From Nereocystis luetkeana (Eukaryota > Sar > Phaeophyceae > Laminariales > Laminariaceae), in NCBI GenBank assembly GCA_031213475.1, contig JARUPZ010000023.1, forward strand, positions 8,822,157-8,886,156: DNA of 64,000 bases, read 5' to 3'. Shown one piece after another: positions 24,904 through 38,400 of the stretch. Made by a program: the position numbers and the translations under genes. The notes under the pieces were generated by a model. It ran no database searches. It was not told the origin of the DNA and saw nothing but the letters and a program-made list of their open reading frames with translations. Within the stretch, counting starts at the first letter, position 1. Every line of letters starts with the position of its first letter.

Positions 24904-27900
24904 AGCATGGCCTCTCGGCTGCAAATCCCCATCCCATCAAGCTTGTATCGCGACAACGGTTACCCGCACGAGGAGGCGTTATTCGGTATACCCAAGTACG
25001 GGGGCACCATCGCAGAGGTGAGCGATGCACGCCTCGGTAACGCAACACTCGGATAACCGTTCAGTATCGTCGTGGGGCCTAACAGCGGCTTGGCCACGCC
25101 CTAACATAGTTTTAGCACTGGAGGAGCTAGCTACCAGTCTGCCAATACGGTTCCGTGCGCTATCCGGTTGATATTCCCTACGAGCGCGATCAACGAAACA
25201 CTGCCGGATGCTGCTGTCAAAGTGAGCCACTGTACGCACAACGTACTTAGCCCAAGATGAACCATAAACGCCGAATTATCTCTACGACAACAAACTGCAG
25301 ATTATTCTCATGTCGGTCCCCGATCCCTTATAATCTTTTCCGTAACCTGGCATGGAAAAAAGTGTGAAATGTAGACCCACGACCTTGCACCACGGATTCA
25401 TGCTACTACTGTAGGGTTCTCCTCGATCTCGTCGGCCTTGGCATGGCAGCGCCAAGGTTGGCGTTTCCCTCCTCCGCCCCCCCCCCCCCCCCCCCCCCGC
25501 GCCTCCCCCGCTACACCGGAAATTAAATTAATTTATTGATGCTGTCATCCATATGCAAGTCCGCCTCACAAGCGGTTCTTAGTAGGATGCAGCTCACCCT
25601 TCGTGCGACTCGCCGAACACCTCACGGCGCTTCGCGCTTGGTGCGAGCAATGTTTATGCCTGATCGGTGAAAACCCGACGTGCTCCATTCCGGCAATGTA
25701 GCGATGCGAGGGGGGGTCTATGGTCGTACGACAACGGACATGCATGATATCGAGTCGAGTACCCCCCCCCCACCCACCCCCCCGTCATAGCCTCGCAGGA
25801 TGGGTAGATGGTTGTGGATAGATGCATGGTGGGTTGGATGAAATGAATTATTGGGTAAAAGGATGATTGGACTGAAGGATGTACCAGGTACTTATTTATA
25901 GCAACGCCACTGATAGATGTGGGACTATGCTTAGCCTTTGAGGTTGATTGGTCTGGTTAAAAGAAGTGCAGCCGCTGCCATCAACCAAGAAGAACGTGAT
26001 GTAGCTCCCCGCTAGAAGTAGGCAGACTACTGGTAGGAGGCAAGAGGCTGTGGGAGTACCGCCGGTGGCGGCGGTGTCAGTACGAAACGCCCTCCGCTTC
26101 CTTTATGCCTCCTGGTTTCTACAATTGCTTCCGTTCGCCTCGGTATTAGGGGGTGTGGGGGTGGTGGGGGAGTTGAGGGGCAAGGGGTTTCCTAGTTGGT
26201 TTCGTTTGTTTTCGTGGGGGGTGGAGGAGAGCGGCAAGGGGATTCCTGCGACAAATTGGGTTCATTGGTTTTCCTGCTGACCATGGTGTTTTTTTTGTTT
26301 TGTTTGTTTATTGCCGCCCGCCTGTTCCACCCCCCCCCCCCCCCCTCCTCACGCCGCCCCCCCCCCCCACCACCCGTTTTCGTCTTGTATTTTGGCGTTT
26401 TTTATCTGGAGCGCAGAGGCTAATCCACGGCGGCATTTCCGACGGGGTACAGAAAACTTGGACCCTGTGCAGCGGCGACGACGTGGCCGCGTTCACGCAG
26501 ATGATGCCCTCGGAGTCCCCCTTCATCCTCATGGTGGACCGCGGGGAGTGCACCTTCGCGAGCAAGGTTTGTACGACCTTGCTTTGTACGGCCTTGCGAG
26601 GCGTTTTTGTTTTTTACTTTGGTCGAGCTTGCTTGCCAGACGCTTTTTCAAGTGTCTCAAAAAATCTACTGTATCACACCTCACGGGTGCTGCTCAGGTA
26701 TGGTGCTGCTGTGTGGACATCGTACGTATCGTACTTTTTTTTTTTTTTGTGGTGTGGGTCCTGGAGGAGTCGAAAACTGGGTCACGGACACCAGGCGGGC
26801 GTTCTGGAGAGGCAGGGACGGGAAGTGGGAACGGGACGAGAGCTCGGGGCCGGGACGCGATGCGTTCGTTCGAAGGGCAAGATCAGGGCGAGAGCGCGAG
26901 CGCACGCAAACCCAAACCCTTGCTCCCCCTCCCTCCCTGTCTCCCTCCCTCCCTCTCTCCCTCCTCCCCTCTCTCCCTCCCTCCCTGCCACCCTCTCTCC
27001 ACAACTGGTTTCCCGTAGCTACCTCTCTTGCCGCCGCCGATGAGATGCACAGAATGTCTCGACGTGTGGCCCCTCTGGTATCTCTCTCGCGCGCATGCCC
27101 CCCCCCCCGGCTATCGGTCTCACCCTCGCCCGCATTTGGCTTCTCCTATGCCCTGGCTGATGTCTTCTTCTACCTCCTACCTCCTCCTCGTCCCCTTGCT
27201 CGCTGTTGGCGTCGTCCCGTCCGTCGTCGCGGGGATTCCTGCCGAAACTTTTATTATCATATCGAAATCGAAATCGATATAAAAACTCGAACTCGAAAAT
27301 CGAACTCGGCAACCGAACTCGAAAATCGAACTCGAAAAACAAACTCGAAAATCGAACTCGAAAATCAAACTCGAAAATCGAACTCGAAAATCAAACTCAA
27401 TAATCAAACTCGAAAATCGAACCCGAACATCGAAAATCGAAAAATCGAAAAACCGGAAAACCGAAATCGAAATCAGGTGCGGAGGGCCCAGCACCTGGGT
27501 GCGTCCGGCGTGATCATCGCCGACAACACCTGCCTCTGCAGCGACGAGGCGGCGCAGGTTTGCACCAAGGCTCAGGACACCCCCTGCGAGCAGGTGGAGC
27601 CCATCATGGCGGACGACGGGTCTGGCGCGGACATCGCCATCCCTAGGTAAACAGATCACGAGCAGATTTTTTTTAATAGATACCCACTGTGGTAGCAAAC
27701 TATAAATAAAACAATTTCTGCCACTCGGTACCGCTGCTGCTACTGCTGCTGTGTCGTATCGTACGGCAGAGTTATTTTTTTAGGAGCCTGCCCCACCCCC
27801 CGAGCGATGCAGTTTTTGGTGTCGTGTCGATCCCGAGACGGCAGGGGGGTGGGTGGGTGAGTGTGGCACGCGACTGCAGCAGGCTCTATTATTGGTATTA

Positions 27901-30900
27901 CGGGGGAGGCCATAGTAGTTGGTACATGGAACTCCCGATGAACCCCAAAAACGCAAATGTACTTGATACAAGGCGCTTCGCTCAGGAAAGAAAAAAGTTC
28001 ATCAAATTATGCGAAGCGAACAGAGGTCCACGATTGAGTTTAGTGTTTTCAAGGATCGTAATTACAAACCGGCGACTTGATAATGCCAAGAGTCCCGCCG
28101 CCATGCTTCAGGAAAAAACAGCTCCGACGTCAGCTTGGACGCCACATACACGCTTCGCGTCGCGGATGTCGTACGTACGTACATACACCCCAGGTAGGGT
28201 ACTGCTGTCTGTACTTATTTTCTTCTTTCGATATGCTCTATGTCAGTACTGTATGTACGAAGAAAGCGAAAGCACAGCACGGCGCAGCAGCAAAAACAAT
28301 GAAAATGAAACCGAAAACTCGGAAAGGAAACAAAATCCCAGTCCCCTCTCGTAAAATATTTTTCTGCCTGATTGGAACACCTTACACCCGGTCGAAAATA
28401 AGAAAAGAAAAAATCGCACAGAAGAGCTTCTCTCTCAGCCTCGTACGCCGCCCGCCCCTCTCGCGACCACCTCGCTACCGATTCGGTCCGGGTAAAGCTT
28501 TTATCACTCTCTGCCACAATCAGCCCCGTCGCCCGCCTCGCGTGAAGCCCGGTGCTCACCGTGGCCGTCGTTCGCCAGCTCGATAACGTTGGTGTTCAAA
28601 CTGCACACCTCCCTCTTTCAACTTCAGCGTGGTCGCAAAAATAAGCACCGCTTGAATATTATCTTGCCCTCCCGAACGACCTTTATAAACTCGTACATAC
28701 TCTATCAACAATCATAAATCGAAGCCAGACAAGGCCCGTTCATGCATCCCTCGTGTCTCGAGGCACACGCGACGCCTAGGCATGAAAGCGGCGACCGCGC
28801 TCCTTGCAACCCCCCCTCTACCCGCCAGCACCCGCTGACACCCGCGACGGTGCCGGGTCCTCCCGCGATGCCGTGCTCGGAGAACACGCACACAAAACGA
28901 AAGAAGACAAAAGGAAGAATGACCGAGGAAACAAAGAACTGCTGGAAAGGTCCGGCAAGTAATGAAAGGAGGCGGTTTGGAAGTGGGAGCTCTGAGAGGC
29001 CAGGGATGCACCAACCGAGCACGCTCAGGGGTTGTGATCTAAGCATGTAGTTCCATGTGTGTTTGAACACCATAATTTAGGGCTGGCCACTGGCATCGTA
29101 TGTTGTACTGGCAGTAGCAATCTACTGATTGACCTGGGCAGTATCTGCGCCAGTAGCTTTTTGTCTTCGCCAGTAGGTTGTTGTCCTTCGCGAGTACTTT
29201 TTGTCTCACGTACGACAAAGAAAAACGGCATCATATCGGATGGAAACCCGCCCAATGCGTTTCGGGGGGAGAGAGGAGAGAAGAGAGACGGCATGCTGCT
29301 GCAATGCAGCATACTGGTTGATTCTGACAAGTGTCCTCGCTATCGGCGGGAGTCAGCCAGTGCCCAGCCCGATATGCCGTATGCCTTTTTTTGGTTCTGG
29401 TCACTGCAGTTTGTTCCCTACGATGTGTGTTGAACGACCTGAGCTCAGCTTGAACGAAATGGTTGACATTCCATCCACTCTTTTAATAACTCCTCGTGGC
29501 ATCCTCTGTTTCGATATTTTATTCAGGCAGTCGCGGTTCTAAGGGGTTGAGGTTTGTAGTCACAAGTACGGTTCAACCATTTTGTTCCTAAGTCGTAAAT
29601 ATTGTTCAACCATTTTATTTATAGTATTCCAAGTATGGTTCAACCATTTTGTTGATAGCATTAGGTATGGTTGTACCATTCTGTTGTAGAAGCTGGGCCA
29701 AAAGTCTATACACCCCCCTCCCCCCAAAACCCCTACTATTCTCCCGTGTTTGGAATAGACTGTTTTGTAAGGCGGAGGGGGGGTGGTCTCCGGAATCAAC
29801 GTCCGCTGGCGTGTGTCGTAGTTTTTAGTCTAATATCTGCCGCCGCCGCCGCTGCCGCCCTGGCCCCGTGTTTTGCAACATGTCAACGACCACAAACAAC
29901 GACACCGACACCGACACCCATCAACACCATCAACTCACCATCAACAACATCAACTACACGGGCGGGAACGGAAACGGAAACGGAAAACTATCGAACGAAC
30001 AAACTACACTCGACATGATGAACAAACAACCAAACCATAATGTGGGGGAAAAAAAAACAAAAACACGGAAAACAAAAATCCAAAAATGATTTAAAAAAAA
30101 AAAAGCTTCCTGATGAAGAAGATGGATGCGGGCGCCATCAAGGACCGCCTTAGCGAAGGGCAGAACGTCCAGGCGGAAATGACTTGGTCCTTGCCGGCCC
30201 CCGATGACAGGGTGGAGTGGTCGCTGTGGACCAGCGCCATGGACACGTCAGCGGCGGTGAGTACGAGCAAGCCACCGTTTTATGTTGTTGCTGCTTCTGT
30301 TATTGTTATTGTTGGTGGTGGTGGTGGTGGTGGTGGTGGTGGCGGTGGTGGTGGTGGTGGTGGTGGTGGTGGTGGTGGTGGTGGTGGTGGTGGTGGTGGT
30401 GGTGGTGGTGACGGTGGTGGTGACGGTGGTGGTGTGATTGTTGGTGTTGTTGTCGCTATTGTTGGTGCTGTTGCTACTGCCGCGGTTGATGCTGTTGTTA
30501 GGTTGTCGACCCGCGCCGCCGAACTCGCCCGAATCGTCTGTACGTGAAGCTGATGAAGGTGGAAGGAGATCTTCTTTTTTTTTCATTCTTGTCTTCGCTC
30601 CCCGATTTTTTTTTTTCATGTCATACTTATGGTTTTGACGTTTCCATCTCCGCGTTTGTTCATTTGTCGATGCGTTTTCTTGTCTTGTTTCGTTTTTCAT
30701 CTGGTTTTTTTCTTCTGAAAAAAAGCCGTTCAAGCGGGACTTTAAGAACATCGTCAAGACCTTGGGGAAGAGCGCTCAGTTCACCCCCTTCTATGTGGTC
30801 TACAACGGCGCGTCCTACGGCTGCACAGGGGTGAGAGGGGTCGTGGGGTCGTGGCCGCCAGCCGCTAACTATCCCGCAACCCTAAGCACGCGCATGGATA

Positions 30901-31937
30901 TCAACAGCTGGTAGCTCTATTTAGTAGGAGTTTGATGTGGAGCAGTAGCCCCCCCCCCCAAAAAAAAAACCAACAACTCACGGTGACAGCAGCTGCGGTG
31001 GACCTGCGGTTTATCCAGTAGTACCCCTGGAGTAAACTGAAACAGGAGCTCTTTTGTACGTACTGATTTTATTTCGATGACAATATTATTAACAGTAACT
31101 TGTACTGGTATTAATCGTATGTTACAGCAGCTCTCTCACAGAGCCACCCCCCGTTTCTCTCTCAAACCAGCGAGTTTTTCGCGCGTCACTGTTTTTGTTT
31201 AGCTTTTTCTTTTTGCGAAGGGCTGGTTGGGGAGGGGGAGGGGGAGGAGGGGGGGGCAGGAGGCGGGGTTCGGAGGGGGCTCGAAGAAATCGCGCACGAA
31301 AGTCGTTCTATCGTTAATCGAGCGTTCCCAGCCCCGCGCGCGCACGAAACACCATCGTCTTGACACATATTATACTACATGCGAAACACGAAACACAACG
31401 CCCAATATATAATATATACCAGGTATGTACCTGGTATATACGGTTTCCTTTCGCCGGTCATTAGTGACGCCTTGCGTGTTTTCGGGCTGTACCACTCTGT
31501 CCGTAAATATAAGTACCTTTTCTACCTTAATATCCTCTCAAAGCGTTCCTTACGTGAAGGTGCTTATTTGTACAGACTCGACGTTTTAGTGGCGCTGGTG
31601 GGCCCTTCTTTTTTTTCCCCCCAACCGCTCAGAATGTTATCGGAATTTTTCCTTGCCTCTCGTCCAACCTCTGAACGCCTCCGAAGGGGGGGGAGGCCTT
31701 GTACACGATAAATACACAATACCTGGTAGGCAATACGCAAAACGCGATACACATCACGTAGTACGCGACACGCAGTACGTTTTCGTACACACTGAATACG
31801 CAACACACAGCGGCAACACACTATCGCTGTTAGTAAGGGGTGGTGGGGAATGGGTTTTCACACGATACACGATACACGACACGACACCAACACACAGGGT
31901 GTTTACGAGTAGTAATAATGGTATAGTTTTATAGTAC

Positions 31938-31997
<60 letters not shown>

Positions 31998-32012
31998 GAG
32001 GAGGAGGAGGAG

Positions 32013-32108
<96 letters not shown>

Positions 32109-32159
32109 TCGTGGTAGTAGTGGTAGTGGTAGTAGTCGTGGTAGTCGTGGTAGTATTAA

Positions 32160-32219
<60 letters not shown>

Positions 32220-32297
32220 TCGTGGTAGTATTAATAGTAGTAGTAGTGAGTAGTAGTAGTAGTGGTAGTCGTGGTAGTATTAATAGTAGTAGTAGTG

Positions 32298-32340
<43 letters not shown>

Positions 32341-32378
32341 TCGTGGTAGTCGTGGTAGTATTAATAGTAGTAGTAGTG

Positions 32379-32418
<40 letters not shown>

Positions 32419-35400
32419 TCGTGGTAGTCGTGGTAGTAGTAGTAGTAGTAGTAGCAGTAGTATTACGGGGGACCATAGTTAGTAGGACCTATGGTATACA
32501 TGAAAACCTCTATATTTCACCATTTTTACTAACAATATTTGGTCCTATTAACTATGGTCCCCCGTAGTGGTAGTTATAGTAGTAGCAGGACATACTGGTG
32601 TCACATAACACGCACACAATACGCAAACAATCACACTCATCCCTTTTTAGAACTGTAGTCCCGTCTTCGGTGACGAACCGCTCAAATCTTCAAAAGCAGT
32701 TTGTCCCCAAAACGCGACTGCAGTCCTAAAAGGGTGCTTCATATGTAGAGGCACTTTCTGGCCAAATTGTGTTCTGGCTGACGGGAGGAGGCTCCTCAAC
32801 GCTCTTAGGACCCCAGTCCCGTTTTGGCGACATATTTGCTTAGAATTTGGCTGGGTTGTCCCCAAAACGGGACTACTGCAGTTTTTGCCCTAAAAGGGTT
32901 GATCAATAATTATGTCTCATTTGTTGGGTTGAAAAAATGGCGGGGAAAAAAGTGACGATGACGCGACCGCCTTCATCACTTCCATGATTGAGGAGGGGTT
33001 TATACGACCTATTTGTCCAAGGGTTGCAATGCAAGAAGGAGCCGTACGGACGGACGGACGGACGGACGGACGGACGGCACGGCACGACACGGCACGACAC
33101 GGGCGCAAGCGACATGATGATTATCTCCTCACCACGGGGGAGCTCGCGACCGAAGTTATCGTTTTGCTTGCTCCGTCTTTATCCGTTTAAGAAGGTGTTG
33201 TGACCAAAAAATAGGTTTTACCGGAGGAGGAATCGGTGGGATGCCATCTGGGTGTTTTAAGCCTTTTTAATGTGACCACAGGCAGGCAGGCAGGACTCCA
33301 GGGAAGTGACTTAATGTGACAACATCATCATCATCATCATCATGCAGTGCACAAACACACGTATTTAACGCTAATTCCAAGTAAATTGTGCCCAAAACGG
33401 GAGTGCTGTCCCAAAAGGCGTTTTTTACGCTTGTAGGGGTTCCGATGTATATATAATATATATGGATATATACCTGCCCACTGTCTGCGGTAAGAAGGCC
33501 ATGGCAGTGTTTGTTCGTCGGCTCGCACCTTGATGTTTCTCAGGGCGAGGTTATGGCTGTAGGGTACCAGGTACATACATATTAATAGAAAGCTCCTCAA
33601 GTGAGTTGTCCTAGGTGTCCGCACACACCCCCACGACAGTTTCACGAACACACCACCCACCACCACCACCACCACCACCACCACCACCTCCTGACCGACC
33701 GCAGACGGGCGTCAGCAACTGCGGGTCCCTGTGCACGAACCGGGGGAGGTACTGCATGACCGACCCGGATTTCGACACGAAGGCAGGCGTGTCTGGGGCG
33801 GACGTAGTGAAGGAGTCCTTACGCCAGAAGTGCATCTGGAATATTTACGGAGGGAAGAACGCAGACTTGAAGGACCAGGTACGGGCAGATACATGTGCGG
33901 GGGCGGGCGGGCCTCCCGGGCTGCCCACCTGTCGGGAGAGCTTTCTCGTGAGGAGGCGGGGGGGGTTGGGGGGGCGGGGGGGATGCGGGGGGGGGGGGGG
34001 GTGGCTTGCGGTTTCAACGTTTTTGTTGGCCGTATATGCTACGGGTGTGGAATGTGCTAATAACCTGAGTCGTAAAGAGGCTGTTAGTTGTGTAAATATC
34101 TGGAGTTTGGGCAGTGTACGAACATGTGGATGCCGCGATAACAGTACTTGCTTTTTCACGAATGCAAACCGTTGGGTAGCGTATATAAGTTTGGATACGA
34201 TTCGATGACAACCTTTTTTTGCTTTTTTTGCGTTTTGGGTAAATACGTGCAGGCTTGGGGCACGTTTTGGATACGAACGTTAGTTAACGTTGGGATACAC
34301 TGTAGTACAGGCTCTCTGGATTCTGAATGCGTTGGGGATCGGACCGTTGGCGCTTGGATAACAGTGTGGATACGTCTTGGATACGACCGTTAGGATTTTT
34401 GAAGTATATACGGTTGTAAACATTTGGATACGGACGTTTGAATACGGACGCTTTGGATGCTTGCGCGAAGAAGACGACGTGCACCGATCGACCGAGAGCT
34501 TCAGCTCATGTCGGTCTCGCTAGGCTGAAAAACTTGCTTTTTTCTGTTGTCGCTTGACTTTTCGTACCCGGCATCACCTTCTCCTGGGAGAAGCATTACG
34601 CCGCATGATTTCACCACTATTAATACCGAAATGAACGGTCGTATGAAGAAGGAAGGACGCTTAAAAAACTCAAAATAAAGCAATTCCGCTTTCATCACGA
34701 CCCCCCTCGGCAATGGGCGTGCGCCCTCCGGTCCGAGCAGCACCCTCGGCACGAAGCTCGGGGTTCACGCCGCCGAACACACACCATTGTAGCCGGCGTC
34801 CCGCCATACCTGGTACCAATCTGTCCCGAAATACAGGGGCCTATTGTATTCAGTTCTAATATACAAAGTATCACTATATTAAGGGATAAGACTGGTTCAC
34901 ATTTTGAATGGCAGACGAATATTCTACGCCTCGGACAGTTCATGATATATCTGTCTGCAGATCATCTACAGATAGATCATCTACTGCTAATAGTTCCTCA
35001 CCTGCCGCTGTGAGAGGTTGTGCAGGATCTGTAACAGTACAGATGGATCCAACCCAGGAAACATGTGCTGGATGTAGGTATCACGCAGGTTATTCGGGTC
35101 CCACCCGGCAGCATGAGCTGTAGATAGATCATACTGCAGTAGATCGCGAGTAGATCCTCCTTGAAAGGTCTACTACTACTGTAGATAGATCGTGAAGCGA
35201 TAAATCGATTATCTATGAGAGGTGTGGGATATGATCACGTCGACAATTCCCCCCCTTTACCCCGCCCCCCACCCCACCCCCGCCTCCGCCTCCGCCTCCG
35301 CCGCCGCCGTCGCCTGCTCCGCCTCCCGCGCGATGACCCCTGGCTTGCCGTACCCCATTTTTATGCTTTCTTTTTCGGCGCTTCTTTTCCCGTCATGGTG

Positions 35401-38400
35401 TGATTTTTTGGTGCGCGCGGTGATTCGACCAACAACAACAACAACAAAAGGGTATCGGGGAGAAGTGGTGGTCGTACGTGAACGAGTTTTTCTCTTCTTG
35501 CTCGGTATCGGGCAACAAGTTCAACGATTCCAACTGTGTGGACGGGGCCATGAGGGCGGCAGGTGGGCACTTGGGGTTTTCTCTGTTTACCTTGGCGTTT
35601 TCAGGTGGGGGTGGTCGTGGTTGTGGTACGTACAGTAGTTGTTCCTGGTGACGGTGATGATGGCCATTTGTTGTGGTAATGGTGGTGTTATTGTTGCTGT
35701 TGTTGTTGGTGGTGGTGGTGGTGGTGGTGGTGGGGATGCGGTGGGAGTGGTAGTGGTCGAGTTTTTGTTGGTTCGTCGACGGTACTCTGGTGTTACCGTT
35801 GCCCCCTCTCGGAAGGTGGTGGCATCGATCTTGGCTTTTTTTTTTTCTTGTGTCGTTTGACAACGAGTTTTTTCCTTTTCTTTTCTTATGCGTGCGTTTA
35901 TTTTTTTGGGGGTTTCTTTGCTCCAAAAGTTTTTGTGAAGCTACCAGAAAAAAAGTCAACCTCCTCCCCCATTTCGCTGCCGCCTTCCCCCCCCCCCCTT
36001 CTCTTATGAACTTGAAACATGTCTCTGTATTTCCTAGGCGTGGATAAAAATGCGGTGAACAAGTGCATGTTGGAGGCAGGGGGGACTGAGGAGGACCAGG
36101 AAAACACCATCCTGGAGCAGGAATTGAAGGAGAAGGTACCCGCAACTACCACCCCCCCCCGCCCTCGAGTACACCTCTCCTGCCGAGTTACCCCCCCCCC
36201 CCCGCCCCCACCCTTCCCTTCCTTCGCAGGTTACTGATCGTTCTGGTGTGCAGTAAGTTACGATGTTTCGCTCTTGGCTTCATCGATTGCCTTTATTTGA
36301 CGTGTATGACATACCACTACTTCGAAGTGTGTATATATATACATTGCCGTCTCCCCGAATTACCTCTATTTTCTGCTCTTCCCCTCAATGACGGATATAC
36401 ATATATATATATTATATATTATATATTATACCAGGTATCTGGTATCAAATGTTGGTGCTTCGCCGTGAGCGAGTCTCCGCATTTCTTAGACGTACCTTCG
36501 AGCCGTTTTCGCGATACCTCTCGATGAGGTTGCACCTCTCGGCCCGAAACTCGCCCCCATTGTGCTCGCCGACTCCCTTCTCCGCCCACTCTGCCAAGGG
36601 CGCCCTCGGCCGCGCCCCAAGCCGTGTCTCGCGGGCGCCCGTTTCTTGAGAATTTCATGTCTTTCATTCATCACAGCCTCGCCGTACGGGCCTATAATTT
36701 TTTTTTTGTTACAGTCCCGTGCGGAATAAATTACCTCTTTGGGACCTTGCGAGCTACACATGCGCGTATGTCTGGACGTTTTCTCGCGAGGCAGTGAACG
36801 TGCTCGATCGATCATGTGCGAACGTGCCCGCCGGCCCGCTTTGCACCGGGCAGGGCCCTCGCGTGCTCACGTGCGGGGGCGGTGGACGCTGCAGCTTTCA
36901 TCAGCAATGTGGTGGTCGAGAGCTTGCTTTTGTTTTTCTTGTTGCAAAAGTCTGTTATTTAATAATAGGTTGTTCCGAAAATTATTTATGCTCACTCGTA
37001 CGCACTCCGACCAGTACCTTTCATTTATAGGTCTCCCATCACCTACACGCAAGATCCAAGATTCCGTTTTTATGTCGACGACACGGGATTTTTATGGGCT
37101 GCTTACTGCTGATACCCGTATATATGCGCACCAGTACCACACCAGTTCATGCAGCAATTCCAGTATCGTATGATCTTTGGTATATGCGTCGTATAGTATG
37201 ATACTGATGCTCGCGGTTGCTGTTGGTAGTAGTGCTCCCTGTACGAGTCTGCGTATTTGATACGGTACTGCAAATACGTGAATACCAGTTGTGTGTTATG
37301 TATGCGAATCTGCTGCTGTGCATGCATGCATGCATGCACTCTGCTGTTGCTGCTGCTGCTGCTGCTGTTCGTCATCGTACCCCTGCCACCTGCCACCTGA
37401 GGTGTTCTTCATACAGCAGTACATACCGTCAATAAATACAGGGACGATATTGTTGGTGCGCCGCCGTGACCGAGCCTCGGCTTTTGATAGGGACGGCAAT
37501 TTTGGGACGATTTGTTCGCGATACCTCGCGATGCCGTCCGAGGTGTTCCTTCATACTGGTATATTAATAGCAGTACTCGCCACCAATCTTTGTTGTTGCG
37601 AATGCACGTACGTGCAGTGTGTACTGTACACCCGTTGGCGGTGCGGCTGCTTTTGTGCGGTATCGGTTCACCTACTGTTTTGAGTATCCCTCGCTTCGAA
37701 AGAACGGGCACGCGCGAAGCCGCAGCCGGGTGTCAGCCCGCCACAGCGAAGCCCCCCCCTAGTGTGTGTATATATGGTGCAGGAGGTTATATGTCGTGCA
37801 TGAGGTTATATGAAGCTATATACCTGGTACGCAGCTCGAAAAGAAGAGTTTCGACGAAATCCTCGATCACACAACTATTGGTATTATTGATAGTACAGCA
37901 GTAGTATCATACTCGTAGCTGTTTTATTTTTTTTGCAACTGCTGTGTTGCCTGGTGGCGCCGTCTTTTTTTTTTTGGCAGATTTTTTTTTCGTCGACGCG
38001 ATGTTTTGTTGCATGGGCGTGTTGACGCAGCAGCCTCTCCTCTGTGCAGTTGGCCCGTGTATGATGTGCTCGGCTTGTGTATGTACGGTGTGTGTTTTCG
38101 GTAAAAAGTGTCTTGCCCTCTTCTCTTGGCGTATGTTTGCATCGTGTCACGCTGAATTACTGCTGCTGTAGTCGACGCGCGGCTTGAGTGTGTCTTTATC
38201 GTGTTTGTTTCGACGTGTTTTCTAGATTGTGTACCAGGGTATTGTCTTACGCGACGTGTTTCCCGCCTCCATGGCATGTTTACGGCATGTTTACTCTCGC
38301 GTCCGATTTCGGTTTACGCGCCGGGTCCACGAAGAAAATGCAGTAGCGTAGCAGCAGCGTCAGCTGTAATAGTAGCGGCAGCAGTAACAGGCCTTAAAAG

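Noticed and set aside
26300-27650. Long plus-strand frames of up to 347 codons
   Set aside because: They join C/T microsatellites, intron sequence and pieces of two receptor exons in read-through. The spliced exons 26417-26566 and 27477-27646 explain the coding signal.
27885-27930. Possible sixth family A copy (TATTACGGGGGAGGCCATAG)
   Set aside because: Only one arm resembles the family and no opposing arm was found.
30113-30547. Frame with a long poly-Gly run
   Set aside because: It starts in receptor exon 4, then reads through the donor into a GGT microsatellite.
31935-32567. Poly-Val, poly-Ser and poly-Thr frames
   Set aside because: A pure GTA trinucleotide array, open in several frames by composition.
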